Shown here piece by piece: positions 23,601 through 38,400 of a DNA stretch of 64,000 nucleotides. Source of the stretch: Sapria himalayana (taxonomy: Eukaryota > Streptophyta > Magnoliopsida > Malpighiales > Rafflesiaceae); contig JAREIK010003413.1 of NCBI GenBank assembly GCA_029783825.1, positions 324,586 through 388,585 of the forward strand. Reading direction: 5' to 3'. The translations under genes were made by a program, and so were the position numbers. Every line of letters starts with the position of its first letter. Position 1 is the first letter of the stretch. Below the pieces are notes generated by a model, which was not told the DNA's origin, searched no databases, and saw only the letters and a program-made list of their open reading frames with translations.

Positions 23601-26600
23601 CATATATAACCTAAATAATAAATAACAAATCTCATTTTTATTTGTATTCATTATAATTTTAAATATTCATATTAATTATTTTTTAGTTTATTTTTATATA
23701 AATATTAATTACAAAATAAATAATGACTGAGACATATATAATTTAAATAAATAATTTTTTATGAAAAAAAAATATAAGCTTATAAAAATAAACAAAATTT
23801 CAAAAATTTTAAATTTTACTTAGTAATATAATTTACTTTATTTTGAATTATTTTGGTTTCTACAAATATATATTAATTAATATCTGTCTTATTTATAATA
23901 GTTTATTAATTTATTTTTTGATCATCAAAATAATATATATTAATAAAATATTTTATATTGAATTTACATCAAATAAAATTATTAAGATTATTATAACTAA
24001 GTATTATATTCATATTTTTGAAATATTAAAAAATTTTTATATTTTCAAAGGTTATAACCTTTGAAAATCACAAAAATTCATAAAAATAAATTTTTTGTTA
24101 TTACATTAATTAAATAAAACCTATAAATCAATAAATAAAACCTAAATGTGTAAACATATAAATCAATAAACTCATTAAACCCAAAACCACAATAAACTTA
24201 AACCATTAAATAGGTATACCCTAAATAATAAATCATAAATCTCATTTTTATTAGTATTCATTATAATTTTATATATACATTTTAATTATTTATTAGTTTA
24301 TTTTTATAGAAATATAAATTAAAAAATAAATTAATAGTTAGACAAATATAATTTAAATAATTTATTTTTCTTCAAAAAATATATAAGCTTATAAATAGAT
24401 ACAAAAATTTAAAAAATTAAAATTAATATTTAGTAAATTATTTCACTTTGATTTTGAATCATTTTAGGTTTTGTAAATATATTTTAAACAATATTAATCT
24501 TATTAATAATTGTTTATTAATCTTTTGTATGATTATTATTATAATATATATCAATATAATTGTTTATATTAAATTTACATGATATATAATTATTAAGATT
24601 ATCATAACTAAATATAGTATTCACATTTAAAAAAATTTAAAAATTGTTATAGTTTCAAAGGTTATATCCTTCAAAAATGAGAACAAATAACAAAAAATTT
24701 TTTTTGTTATTTTATTTTTTATATAAAACCTATAAACTACTAAATGCCTAAACACTTAAATCACTAAATTCTTAAATCCCAAAATTCCTAAATATATAAT
24801 CTTTTAAACCTGTATATTTTATCTTATTAATAATAGTTTTATTTAATATCTATCTTATTAATATATTTTACTTAGATTTTTAATCATTTTAGGTTTTGCA
24901 AATAAATTTTATTTAATATCTATCTTTTTAATAAAAGTTTATTAATTTATTTTATTATCGTCATCATAATATCAATGAAAAAAATTATTTATATTGAATT
25001 TACATAATATATAATTATTTAGATTATTATAACAAAATAATATTTTCATATTTTAAAAAAAATTAAAAATTATTAAGTTTTCAAAGGTTATAACATTTGA
25101 AAATAAGAAAAAATAAAAAAATATATTTCTTGTTATTAGATTTTTTAAATAAAATCTATAAACCACAAAATACCTAAATTCTTAATGACTATACTCCTAA
25201 ACCCTGAAGCCCATAAATACATAAGTGTTTAAATTAGTATACTTTAAATAATAAATAATAAATCTCATTTTTATTAGTATTCATTATAATTTTAAATATT
25301 CATTTTAATTATTTATCAGTTTATTTTTATAGATATATTAATTACAAAATAAATTATTAGTGAGACAGATATAATATAAATAATTTATTTCTTATCAAAA
25401 AAATATAAGATCATAAAAAGAGGCAAAATTTTTAAAACAAAATATTATTATTTAGTAATTTATTTTAAATTAATTTTGAATAATTTTATATTTTGTAATT
25501 ATATTTTAATTTATATCATTCTAATTTATAATAGTTTATTAATTTATTTATTGATCATTATTATAATATCTATTAATAATATTATTTATATTGATTTTAC
25601 ATTATATATATTTATCAATATTATTATAACTAAATATTATATTCACATTTTAAAAAAAAATTAAAAATTATTATATTTTCAAAGGTTATAACCTTCAAAA
25701 ATTAGATAAAATCACTTAAGGGATAAACACTTAAATGACTAAACCCCAAAACACCTAAATACTTAAACCATTAAACATGTATATCCTGAATAATTAATAA
25801 TAAATCTCAATTTTATTTGTATTCATTATAATTTTAAATATTTATTTTACTTATTTATCAGTTTATTTTTATGGAATTATAAATTACAAAATAATTTACG
25901 AGGAAGACAGATATAATTTAAATAATATATTTTTAATAACAAAAATATAAACTTATAAAAAAAGCAAAATATTAAAAAAATGTATTATTTAGTAATATAT
26001 ACTTTGATTTTGAATAAATTTAGATTTAGCAAATATATTTTAAATAATATCTATCTTATTAATAATAGTTTATTAATTTATTTATTGATCATTATTATAA
26101 TATCTAACAATATGATTATTTATATTGAATTTAAATGACTAATATTTAGTAAGATTATTATAACTAAATATTATATTTACATTTGAAAAAAATTTAGAAA
26201 TATTTATATTTTCAAAGGGTATAATTTTGAAAAATTAGATAAAAAAATAAAAATAAATTTTTTGTTATATCATTGTTTAAATAATACTTATAGACCACTA
26301 AATTCCTAAACATTTAAATCTATAAACTCCTAAACACAAAAGCCCCTAAATACTTAAAACTTTAAACTCGTAAACCTTAAATATAATTTTAATAATTTAT
26401 TTTTCTTCAAAAAAAATATAAGCTTATAAAAAGAAGCAAAAACTAAAAAACAATAATTATTATTTGGTAATAAATTTTACTTTGATTTTGAATCATTTTA
26501 GGTTTTGCAATTATATTTTAATTTATATCTATCATATTAAAAATAGCATATTAATTTATTTTTTGATAATTGATATCATATCTATCAATAAAATTATTTA

Positions 26601-29600
26601 TATTTAGTTTGTAATATATATAATTATAATGATTCGTATTACTAAATATTGTATTCACATTTTTTAAAAATTTAAAATTATTATATTTTCAAAGGTTATA
26701 ACCTTTGAAAATGTAAGAAAATATCAAAAATAATTTTTTTGTTATTTCATTGTTTAAATAAATCATATAAACTACTAAATGCCTAAACACTTAAGTTAAT
26801 AACTCCGAAATCTCGAAAACCCTAAATAGATAATCATTTTAAACTAGTATACCCTAAATAATAAATAATAAATCTCAATATTATTTTTTTCATTATAATT
26901 TAAAATATTCATTTTAATTATTTATTCGTTTATTTTTATTAAATATTAATTACAATATAAATTATGTGTTAGACAAATATAATTTACATAATTTTTTTTC
27001 TTCAAAAAATATAGATAAACTTATAAAAAGAAGAAAAAAATTTCAAAATAAAAATTTATTATATAGTAATATATTTTGTTATCAATAAAATATTATTTTT
27101 AATTGATATATATCTTATTAATAATAGATTATTAATTTATTTTTTAATCATTATTAGAATATTTATCAATAAAATTATTTATATTGAATTTATATGAAAT
27201 ATAAATATAATGATTATTATAACTAAATATTAAATTCACTTTTTAAAATAATTTAAAAATTATTATATTTTCAAAGGCTTATAACATTTTAAAATATCAA
27301 AAAATAATAAAAATAATTTTTTTAATTATTTTTAAATAAAACCTATAACCACTAAATGCATACACAATTAAATCAGTATACTACTAAACCTCGTAATTCC
27401 TAAAAACATAAACCATTAAACTATTATATACTACTTAATAATTAATAAATCGAATTTTTATTTCTATTTATTATAATTTTAAATATTTATTTTAATTATT
27501 TATTAGTTTATTACTATAGAAATATTTATTACAAAATAAATTGAGTGTGAGAAATATAATTTAAATATTTTTTTTAATCAATAAAAGTATTTACGCTTAT
27601 ATAATAAGTAAAAATTTAAAAATTAAAAATTATTATTAAATAATATATTTTACTTTAATTTTTAATCAATTTGGGTTTTGTAAATATTTATAATTAATAT
27701 ATATCTTATTATTAATTGTTTATTAATTTAATTTTTGATCATTATTATAATATCTATCAATAAAATTATTTATATTGAATTTATATGATATATACTTATT
27801 AATATTATTATAACTGAATATTGTATTCACATTTCAAAAAATTTTAAATATTATTATATTTTCAAAGGTTATGACCTATGAAAATGAGAAAAAATTATAA
27901 TTTTTTTTATTTTATTATTTAAATAAAACCTATAAACCACTAAATGCCTAAAAACTATAATCGCTAAACTCCTAAATGACAAACCTCTAAATACTTAAAC
28001 AATTAAACTGGTATACATTAATAATAAATCATAAATTTCATTTTAATTTTTATTCAGTTTAAGTTTAAATTTTTTTTTAATTATTAGTTACAAAATAATT
28101 ATTTAAATTAAACTGGTATACCCTAAATAATAAATAATAAACCTCATTTTTTTTCATTATATTTGTAAATATACATTTTAATTATTTATTTGTATATTTT
28201 TATATAATTATTAATTACAAAATAAACTTAGTTAAACAAATATAATTTTTATAAATTATTTTTCATCAAAAATTTATAAATAAACTTTTTAAAAGAAAAA
28301 AAAAATTTAAGACAAAAAATTATTATATAGTAATTTATTTTGCTTTTCTTCTGAATCATTTATGGTTTTGTAATTATATTTTAAAATTATTAATTTATTT
28401 TTTGATCATTATTAGAATATTTATCAATAAAAATGTTTATATTGAATTTATATGATATAAAATATAATGATTATTATGACTAAAATTTATATTCACTTTT
28501 GAAAAAAATTTTAAAATTATTATATTTTCAAAGGTTATGACCTTTGAAAATGTGTAAAAATTTTAAAAAAATATTTTTTTTATTATTTCATTGTTTAAAT
28601 AAAACCTATACACTACTAAATACCTAAACACTTCGTTGACTTAACTACAAAATCTCGATACCCCTATATAGATCATCCTTTAAACTGGTATACACAAAAT
28701 AATAATTAATAAATCTCATTTTTATTTGTTTTCATTATAATTTTAAAAAATCATTTTTATTGTTTAGTTTTTTATTTATATATATATATATTAATCATAA
28801 AATAAATTATGAGTTAAAAATATAATTTATTAAAAATATTTTTCATCAAAAAATATATAAGCTTATAAATATCATTAAAATTTAAAAACAAATAATTATT
28901 ATTTAGTGATATATTTTGTTTTGCTTTTGAATCATTTTAGGTTTTGATATTATATTTTAAGTAATATCAATCTTATTCATAATAGATTTTTAATATCTTT
29001 TTTGATAATTATTAGAATATCAATCAATAAATATTTTATATTGAATTATATGACATATAATTATAATGATTATTATAAATATAGATTGTATTCACTATTG
29101 AAAAGAAATTTAAAAATTATTATATTTTCAAAGGTTATAACCTTCAAAAATTAGAAAAATTAATAAAAATAAATTTTTTGTTATTTCATTTTTAAAATAA
29201 AACCTATAGATCATTAAATGCATACTTACTTAAATCAGTAAGCTCATAGACCCCGAAACCCCTAAATACATAAAACTTTTAATAGATATATACTACTTAA
29301 TAAATAATAAATCCCATTTTTATTTCTATTTATTATAATTTTAAATATTCATTTTAATTATTTAAAGTTTAATTTTTTAGAAAAATTAATTACAAAATAA
29401 ATTGAGTGAGACAAATATTATTTAAATAATTTATTTTTAATCAAAAAAAATATAAGCTTATAAAAAGAAGGAAATATTTTAAAATTAAATATTATTATTT
29501 AGTAATATATTTTGATTTGATTTTGAATCATTTTGTGTTATGTAAATATAATTTAATTAATATTTATATTATTAATAATAGTTTATTAATTTAATTTTTG

Positions 29601-32600
29601 ATCATTATAAAACTATCTATCATTAAAAATGTTTATATTGAATTTATATGATATATAATTAATAATATTAATATAATTTTACATGGTATTCACATTTCAA
29701 AAAATTTAAAAATTATTTTATTTTTAAAGGTTATAACCTTTGAAAATCAGCTAAAATCAAGAAAAAAAAATTTTATTATATAAATAAAATTGTTTATATC
29801 AAATCATCTTAGATTCTACAATTATATTTTAATTTATATCAGACTTATTAATACTAGTTTATTAATTTATTTATTGATCATTATTATAATATTATTAATA
29901 AAAGTATTTATATTTTGTTTACATTATATATAATTATTAAGATTATTATAACTAAATATTATATTCACATTTAAAATAAATTTAAAATAATTATATTTTC
30001 AAAGGTTACAACCTCCAAAAATTAAAAAAATTCAAAAAATTAAATTTTTTGTTTTTTAATTATTTAGATAATAACAATAAATCACTAAAGGTCTAAACAC
30101 TTAAATCACTAAACTCCTAGACCCAAAAATACGTAAATCCTTAAACCATTCAATCGGTATAATCTGAATAATAAATAATAAATCTAAATTTTATTTGTAT
30201 TCATTATAATTTTAAATAATTATTTTAATAATTTATTAGTTTATTATTATAGAATTATAAATTACAAAATAAATTATGAGTAAGGCAAATTAATATAAAT
30301 AATTTATATATATTAACAAAAATATAAAGTTATAAAAAAAATCAAAACATTAAAAAAATTATTATTAAATAATATATTTTACTTTGATTTTGAATAAATT
30401 TAGATTTTGCAAAGATATTTTAAATAATATCTATCTTATTAATAATAGTTTATTAAATTTTATTTGATCATTATTATAATATCTAGCAATGTAATTATTA
30501 ATATTGAATTTAAATGACTTATAATTATTATGATTATTATAACTAAATATAATATTTACATTTGAAAAAAATTTAAAAATTATTATATTTTCAAAGGTTA
30601 AAACCTTCAAAAATGATAAAAAATAACAAAAATAAATCTTTTGTTATATCATTGTTTAAATAAAAATTATAAACCATTAAATACCTGAACACATAAATCT
30701 CTAAACTCCTAAACCCAGAAGCCCCTAAATACTTAAACCTTTAAACTCGTAAACCTTAAATATAATTTAAATAATATATTGAAATATTAATTACAAAATA
30801 AATTAAGAGTGATACAAATATAATTTAAATAATTTATTTTTCATCAAAAAAATATATAAGCTTATAAAAAGAAGCAAAAAATAAAAAACATAAATTATTA
30901 TTTAGTAATAAATTTTACATTGTTTTTGAATCATTTTAGGTTTTTTAATTATATTTTAATTTATATTTATCATATTAATAATAGCATATTAATTTATTTT
31001 TTGATAATTGATATCATATCTATAAATAAAATTGTTTATATAAGTTTATATTATATATAATTATAATGATTATTATTACTACATATTGTATTCACATTTT
31101 TTAAAAAATTTAAAATTATTATATTTTCAAAGGTTATAACCATTGAAAATGTGAAAAAATATAAAAAATATTTTTTTTGTTATTTCATTGTTTAAATAAA
31201 ACCTATAAACCACTAAATGCCTAAAAACAGAAATCACTAAACTCTTAAACGACAAAACCTCTAAATACTTAAACCATTAAACTGGTAAACATTAATAATA
31301 AATCATAAATCTCATTTTAATTTATATTCAGTATAATTTTAAATTTTTTTTAATTATTTATCTGTTTGTTTTTATAGAAATATTAATTACAAAATAAATT
31401 ATAAGTGAGATAGATATAACTTAAATTAAACCGGTATACCCTAAATAAAAATTAATAAATCTCATTTTTTTCATTATTATTTTAAATATTCATTTTAATT
31501 ATTTATTTGTTTATTTATATACAAATATTAATTACAAAATTAATTGAGCTAGACAAAAATATTTTATATAAATTATTTTTCATCAAAAATTTATAGATAA
31601 ACTTTTTAAAAGAAAATAAAATTTCAAAACAAAAAATTATTATATAGTAATATATTTTGCTTTGCTTCTGAATCATTTTAAGTTTTGTAATTATATTTTA
31701 ATAGATATCTATCTTTTTAATAATAGATTATTAATTTATTTTTTGATCATTATTAAAATATTTATCAATAAAATTATTTATATTGAATTTACATGATATA
31801 TAATTATAAAGATTATTATAACTAAAATTTATATTTACATTTGAAAATAATTTAAAAATTAGTATATTTTTAATGGGTATCATCTTTGAAAATGAGATAA
31901 AATCACAAAAATAATTTTTTTGTTATTTTATTGTTTATATAAAACCTATTAACTACTAAATGCCTAAATGCTTAAATCATTAAACTCCTAACCCCCAAAA
32001 TCTCAAAACCCTTAAATACTTAAACATTTAAACCATCTTTAAAGGTTTAAGTATTTATAAATAATATATAAATATCTATCAATAAATAATAGTTTCTTAA
32101 TTTATTTTATGATCATTATTATATTTATATTTATATTTAGTTTATTAATATCTAAAAATAAAATTTTTATTTTTAATTTACATGATATAAAATTATTAAG
32201 TTTATTATAACTAAATATTGTATTCACATTTGAAACAAATTTAAAAATTATTATATTTATAAAGGATATAACCTTCAAAATTGATAAAAAATTGGTAAAA
32301 TAATTTTTTTGTTATTTCATTATTTAAATAAAACATATAAACTACTAAATTCCTAAATATTTAAATCACTAAACTTCTAAACTCATAAATACTTAAACCA
32401 TTAAACCGGTATACCCTAAATAATTAATCATAAATCTCATTTTTATTTGTATTCATTATAATTTCAATATTCATTTTAATTATTTATTAGTTTATTTTTA
32501 TAGAAATATTAATTGCAAAATAAAATTATGAATGAGACAAATATAATGTAAATAATTTATCTTCATCAAAAAACTTTATATGCTTATAAAAAGAATCAAA

Positions 32601-32976
32601 AATTTAAAAATAAAAAATTATTATTTAGTAATATATTTTACTTTGATTCTGAATCGTTTTAGGTTTTGGAAATATATTTTAATGAATATTTATCTTATTA
32701 ATAATAGTTTATTAATCTATTTTGTGATCAGTATTATAATATCGATCAATACAATTATTTATATTGAATTTATATGATATTTAATTTTTATGATTATTAT
32801 AATTAAATATTGTATTAATATTTAAAAAAAATTAAAAATTATAATATTTCCAATGGTTATAACCTTGAAAATGAGAAAAAATCATAAAAATAATTTTTTT
32901 GTTATTTAATTATTTAAATAAAACCTATAACCCACAAAATACATAAATACTTAAATTACTAAACTCCTAAACCCTG
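20631..32976 (-). repeat. Satellite array, inverted block
   Basis: The same satellite read on the opposite strand (AAATAAAACCTATAAACC, CACTAAATGCCTAAA instead of TTTATAGG...). About 22 dyads near 20918, 21658, 22251, 22848, 23448, 24050, 24659, 25086, 25685, 26217, 26694, 27276, 27867, 28531, 29131, 29728, 30004, 30597, 31132, 31866, 32264 and 32854. Perfect cores at 21655-21672, 24046-24063 and 26690-26707. Short spacings (24659-25086, 26217-26694, 29728-30004) mark deletion junctions. The right part (31200-32976) is the mirror of 7004-8785. No gene seen; open frames here are chance products of A+T-rich sequence. Confidence 0.93.
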
Positions 32977-34244
32977 ATAATACTACACCACACACACTTA
33001 GCTACGGACCACAGTACACGAGCTCATATTCTTGTCCATTTTGTTGTAGCATTTAGAGGGGCCAGCAAGTCCTGGAAGCAACCAGAAGTATGGGCCACCA
33101 GCTTGTAGAGGGCCCCACTAGCAAGCCGGAATGATAACATTCAGACAACTGACGAGACCGAGCAAAGTGGTCGGGAGTAAACCGAAGAGTAGCTAGGAGT
33201 GGGTCTCACTAGGCCTATCAGGGAACATAAAGGGCCAACCAACCGTTGCCCAACAGGAGTAGCGGGTAATCCATGATTAATTGAAGAGCCGGCAAAATTC
33301 GAAGCATCACCAAGCAGGGCGTGTAAGCAATCGAGTCCACACCAGCCAAATGGGAGAAAAAGATTCAAACTTGTAGTTTATGTTTGTAGTCTTATTTGTA
33401 TTTTGGACTTTGTATGCACCATGTACTTGTAGAGACAGATCATCACATACTAACACACACAATCTTGTCTGTTCTCTATGTGGCATGCAATGAGGGCAAC
33501 TGGACCCATGAGTATCTCTAAGTGGGGTCCACTAATGAATTTTGTAAATACAAATTAGGCAATGCTACACTCCTGGGAGCAGAAGACACATCTTTATAGC
33601 ATTTTGTAATTTTACTTGTATTCTAGCTTGGTTGTACGCGTAGATAATTAGAGTATGCGATTGATTTCATCACACATGCACACTAATGCATGCATATTTT
33701 TTGATATTTTGACTGTGCAACATACATCCACTTCTTGGAGCTCGAGGAGAAATCATTCTAACCCAAGAGATACTATTTTGAGTAACATTGGAGCAAAAGA
33801 ATGTGGAATTCATAGCTTAGAATGAATTGACAGAGTGCTGTAGATATGGACTTGTGGATTTATGGGTATTCAGTTTTACATGTATTCCATTTCATAGCAA
33901 TGATATAGGCAAAAGCTTGATGCTGCATGTCACACACATGCACAATCTTATATTTGCATAGTATTAATATTTGCATAGTTTTAAAGGCTTGGACAAATCC
34001 GAATGGAAAGGACACAGTGCGCATAATGACTCAATGCCAACTCTAAAGTCTGAGAATGCCAGGTGATTTTAGTTGTATTTGTACACTTGGAAATATTAGG
34101 CATTATATTTTTTTATGTATTTTATGCATAGAATCATTAAGGTGCAAAGGATTTGGTGGGCTGGCCTAAATTAGTCAGCTTTTTAGTCTCTCGTAAGTTG
34201 TGTGCCTAAATGATAAATAAAGTTTGTGTTTTCCAAAAAAAAAA
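32977..34244 (+). pseudogene. Polyadenylated retrocopy-like segment, copy B
   Basis: Plus-strand counterpart of the segment at 5722-7003: 5' end at TACACCACACACAC, AATAAA at 34216-34221, 13 bp, then ten A at 34235-34244. Having the signal and the A run at the same spacing in A, B and C supports a real 3' end in the ancestor. No recognisable protein; frames are interrupted by stops. Identity (processed pseudogene, LINE or SINE) is unresolved. Confidence 0.5.
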
Positions 34245-34320
34245 CATAAACCCTAAACTTTTAATCCTAAACCGTAAACCATAAACTATATCCCTAACCC
34301 ATAAACCCTAAATCCAAAAT
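34245..34320 (-). repeat. Degenerate telomere-like tract, copy B
   Basis: CCCTAAA-orientation tract (CATAAA CCCTAAA ... CCCTAAA TCC) directly after the A run, the mirror of 5636-5711. Units are mostly 7 bp. Confidence 0.78.
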
Positions 34321-34439
34321 CTCATGTTTTGTACTTTTATAATCAAATGACTAAGTGTTAAATTAAAATTGATATTCACAACTTTTAGAAATGTCACAGA
34401 TTTATCTTTTTGTATATGTAACACAAAGTCATGACTCAA

Positions 34440-34745
34440 GGGGTGAGTTATGGATTCAGTCACTTTCTTGCTTTAGATTATTCTAGCATTAGCAATGGTC
34501 ATGATTGTAAATTTTGTCTCTAAAACACAAAATCATATCGATGAGAATATACCATAACTTGTGTCTCTCTGTTGAACATATTGTTATGGCACTAAGAATG
34601 ATCATGAATACATATTTAATCACAATAATACTGGGTCACAATATTGGATATTACCATAGCTTGTGCATTTTATCTTTATATTGCAAAGTCATTGCACTAG
34701 GAATGATTATAACTTTGGACATTCCTCAAGAACAAAAGTCATGAC
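34440..34745 (+). repeat. ~100-bp imperfect tandem repeats in module B
   Basis: Three related blocks with GCATTAGCAATGG (34486), GCACTAAGAATGA (34589) and GCACTAGGAATGA (34694), each followed by a CATGA/TATAA-type sequence. The spacing of 103 and 105 bp defines the unit. A 76-residue frame across them is judged non-coding. Confidence 0.55.
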
Positions 34746-35429
34746 CCTAGAAATAGATAAAGATCGAGTACTACTCTTTATAACTTTCTATAGCTAAAAT
34801 TCTTGGGATTGGAAATATCACTATGGCTTTTTCTTTTGATTTGTGACCTCAAGTGTCAATATGCAAGACTAATATTTTGAGCAATGATTAAAACCTTTTA
34901 TATATTTGAATATGATTCAGTTACACCTTTTTGGGTATTATGAGCTTGTATACATAACTCATTTAATATAAAAAGAAAGAAATGATACTTTTCATATCCA
35001 TGAGGATATAAAAAAAAGGCTTAGACATGCCTATAAAATAAATTTTTTGATTCTTGATTAAAAGAGAGCCCATACTTCTTGCACTACTCAAACCTCCCTG
35101 GGGCTAGTTTGTTCTAATAGGCTACAAGGTGCTTATTTTTTTAGAGGTGAACTATGTTTTAGAAAAATTACTTTGAGTGTGTGCATCAGAGATATTTTAG
35201 AAGAAATTACAATAATCAATATAAATAGCATCCTCAACAAAACTAGCTATTTCAACACATTGGGGTACAACTTTGGTTTAGTCTGTTAGCGTATATGAGT
35301 CAAATTACCATTGATAGCACAGGGATTCAACATCAAATATGATGAGACATAATAGAGATAAATTAAAAGCTCCTATATTTTGGTTAGAGCTTTAGCAATC
35401 ATTCTAGAGTTGAGAGAGGAACAAAATAA

Positions 35430-38400
35430 AACCTTTGAAAATAACAAAAAATTTATTATTTGTATTCTTTCTCATTTTTAAAGATTATAACCTTTGAAAA
35501 TATAATAATTTTTAAATTTTTATAAAAAGTGAATAAAATATTTATTTATAATAATCATAATAATTATATATCATTTAAATTCAATATAAACAATTTAATT
35601 GATAGATATTCTAATAATTATCGAAAAATAAATTAAAAATCTTTTCTGTATAAGATTAATATTACTTAAAATAAATTATCAAAACCGAAATGATTCAAAA
35701 GCAAAGCTTATAAATAAATATAAATTATTTAAATATTATTTGTCTCATTCAGAATTTATTTTTAATTAATTTTTCTAAAAAATTAAACTATAAATAATTA
35801 AAATTATAAAAAATATAAATATAAATGAGATTTATTATTTAGAAATATTTATTTAGCGTATACCAGTTTAAAGGATAATCTATATAGGGGTATCGGGATT
35901 TTGTAGTTTAGTGATTTAAGTGTTTAGGCATTTAGTGGTGTATAGGTTTTATTTAAAGAATGAAATAACAAAAAAATATATATTTTTTTTATTTTTTCAC
36001 ATTTTCAAAGGTTATAACCTTTGAAAATATAATAATTTTAAAACTTTTTAAAAAGTGAATACAATATTTAGTTATACTAATCATTATATTTATATATCAT
36101 ATAAATTCAATGTAAATATTTTTATTGATAAATATTCCAATAATGATGAAAAAATAACTTAATAATCTATTATTAATAAGATAGATATCAATTAAAATAT
36201 AATTACAAAACCTAAAATATTCAGAAGAAAGCATAATAAATTACTATATAATAATATTTTATTTTGAAATTTTTTTTTCCTTTAAAAATTTTATCTATAA
36301 TTTTTTGATGAAAAATAATTTACATAAATTATATTTGTGTAACTCATAAATTATTTTGTAATTAATATTTATATAAAAATAAACAAATAAATAATTAAAA
36401 TGAATATTTAAAATTATAATTAAAAATAATGAGATTTATTATTTATTATTTAGGGTATACAAGTCTAATTTAAATTCGATATAATAATTTAGTTATAATA
36501 ATATTAATAATTATACATGATATAAATTCAATATAAATAATCTTATTGATAGATATTATAATAATGATCAAAAATTAAATTAATAAACTATTAATAATAA
36601 GATAGATATTAATTAAAAAATATTTACAAAACTCAAATTGATTCAAAATTAATGTAAAATATATTACTGAATAATAAATTTTAATTTTTAAATTTTTACT
36701 TCTTTTATAAACGTATATATTTTTTTTTGATTAAAAATAAATTATTTTAATTATATTTGTCGCACTCATAATTTATTTTATAATAAATATTTATATAAAA
36801 ATAAACTAATATATAATTAAAATAAATATATAAACTATAATAAATAGAAATTAAAATTAGATTTATTAATTATTATGTATTATATAGTTGTTTAATGGTT
36901 TATGCATTTAGGTATTATGGGATTTAGGAGTTTACTGATTTATCTGTGTATGCATTTAGTTGTTTATAGGTTTTATTTGAAAAATAAAATAACAAAACAA
37001 TTATTTTTATTATTTTATTATATTTTCAAAGGTTATAACCATTGAAAATATAATAATTTTTAATTTTTTTTTTAAAAAGCGAATTCAATATTTAGTTATT
37101 ATAATCATTATATTTATATATAATATAAATTCAATATAAGCAATTTTAGTGATTAATATTCTAATAATGATCAAAAAATAAATTAATAATCTGTTATTAA
37201 TAAGATAGATATCAATTAAAATAAAATGCAAAACATAAAATGAATCATAAGCAAACCAAAATATTTTACTATATAATAATTTTTTGTTATGCAATTTTTT
37301 TTTATTTTAAAAACTTTATATATTTTTTTTGATTAAAAATAATTTACATAAATTATATTTGTCTAACTCATAATTTATTTTTTAATTAATATTTATATAA
37401 AAATAAAAAATTAATAATTAAAATGAATATTAAAAATTATAATGAAAATAAAATGAGATTTATTATTTATTATTTAGGGTATACCGGTTTAATTTAAGTT
37501 ATATCTATCTCACTAATAATTTATTTTGTAATTAATATTTCTATAAAAATAAACTGAAAATTAATTAAAATAAAAATTTAAAATTATAGTGAATAAAAAT
37601 TAAAATGAGATTTATGATTTATTATTAATGTATACCAGTTTAATGGTTTAAGTATTTTGAGGTTTTTCATTTAGGAATTTAGCGATATATGTTTTTAGGC
37701 ATTTAGCGGTTTATTGGTTTTATTTAAATAATAAAATAACAAAAAAAATTGTAATTTTTTGTCATTTTCAAATGTTATAACCTTTGAAATTTTAATAATA
37801 TTTTAAATTTTTTGAAATTTGAATACAATATTTAGTTATAATAAGTTTAATAATTCTATATCATATAAAATAAATATAAACAATTTTATTGATAGATATT
37901 ATAATAATGATCAAAAATTAAATTAATAAACTATTTATAATAACATAGATATAAATTAAAAAATATTTACAAAACCCAAATTGATTCAAAATTAAAGTAA
38001 AATATATTAGTTGATCATAATATTTAATTTTTAATAATACTTCTTTTAAAAGCGTATATATTTTTTTTGATTAAAAATAAATTATTTAAATTATATGTGT
38101 CGCACTCATAATTTATTTTGTAATAAACATTTCTATAAAAATAACTAATAAATAATTAAATTGAATATTTAAAATAATAATTATTTGAAATAAAAATTCA
38201 ATTTATTAATTATTAAGTAGTATATAGCGGTTTTCGGTTTATGTATTTAGGCATTACGGGGTTTAGAAGTTTAATGATATTACTGTGCATGCATTTAGTG
38301 GTTTATAAGTTTTATTTAAAAAATAAAATAACATAAAATTTATTTTTATTATTTTTTCATATTTCCAAAGGTTATAACCTTTGGAAATATAATAATTTTT

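Larger units (their letters stand above)
32977..35429 (-). repeat. Non-satellite module B (inverted copy)
   Basis: Reverse-complement copy of module A over its full length, in the same order: retrocopy (here plus strand), A run, telomere-like tract, ~100-bp repeats, and the unidentified segment ending GTTGAGAGAGGAACAAAAT. The module end also holds the right-hand switch of satellite orientation. Substitutions and small indels throughout show it is not a recent copy. No complete gene recognised. Confidence 0.88.
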
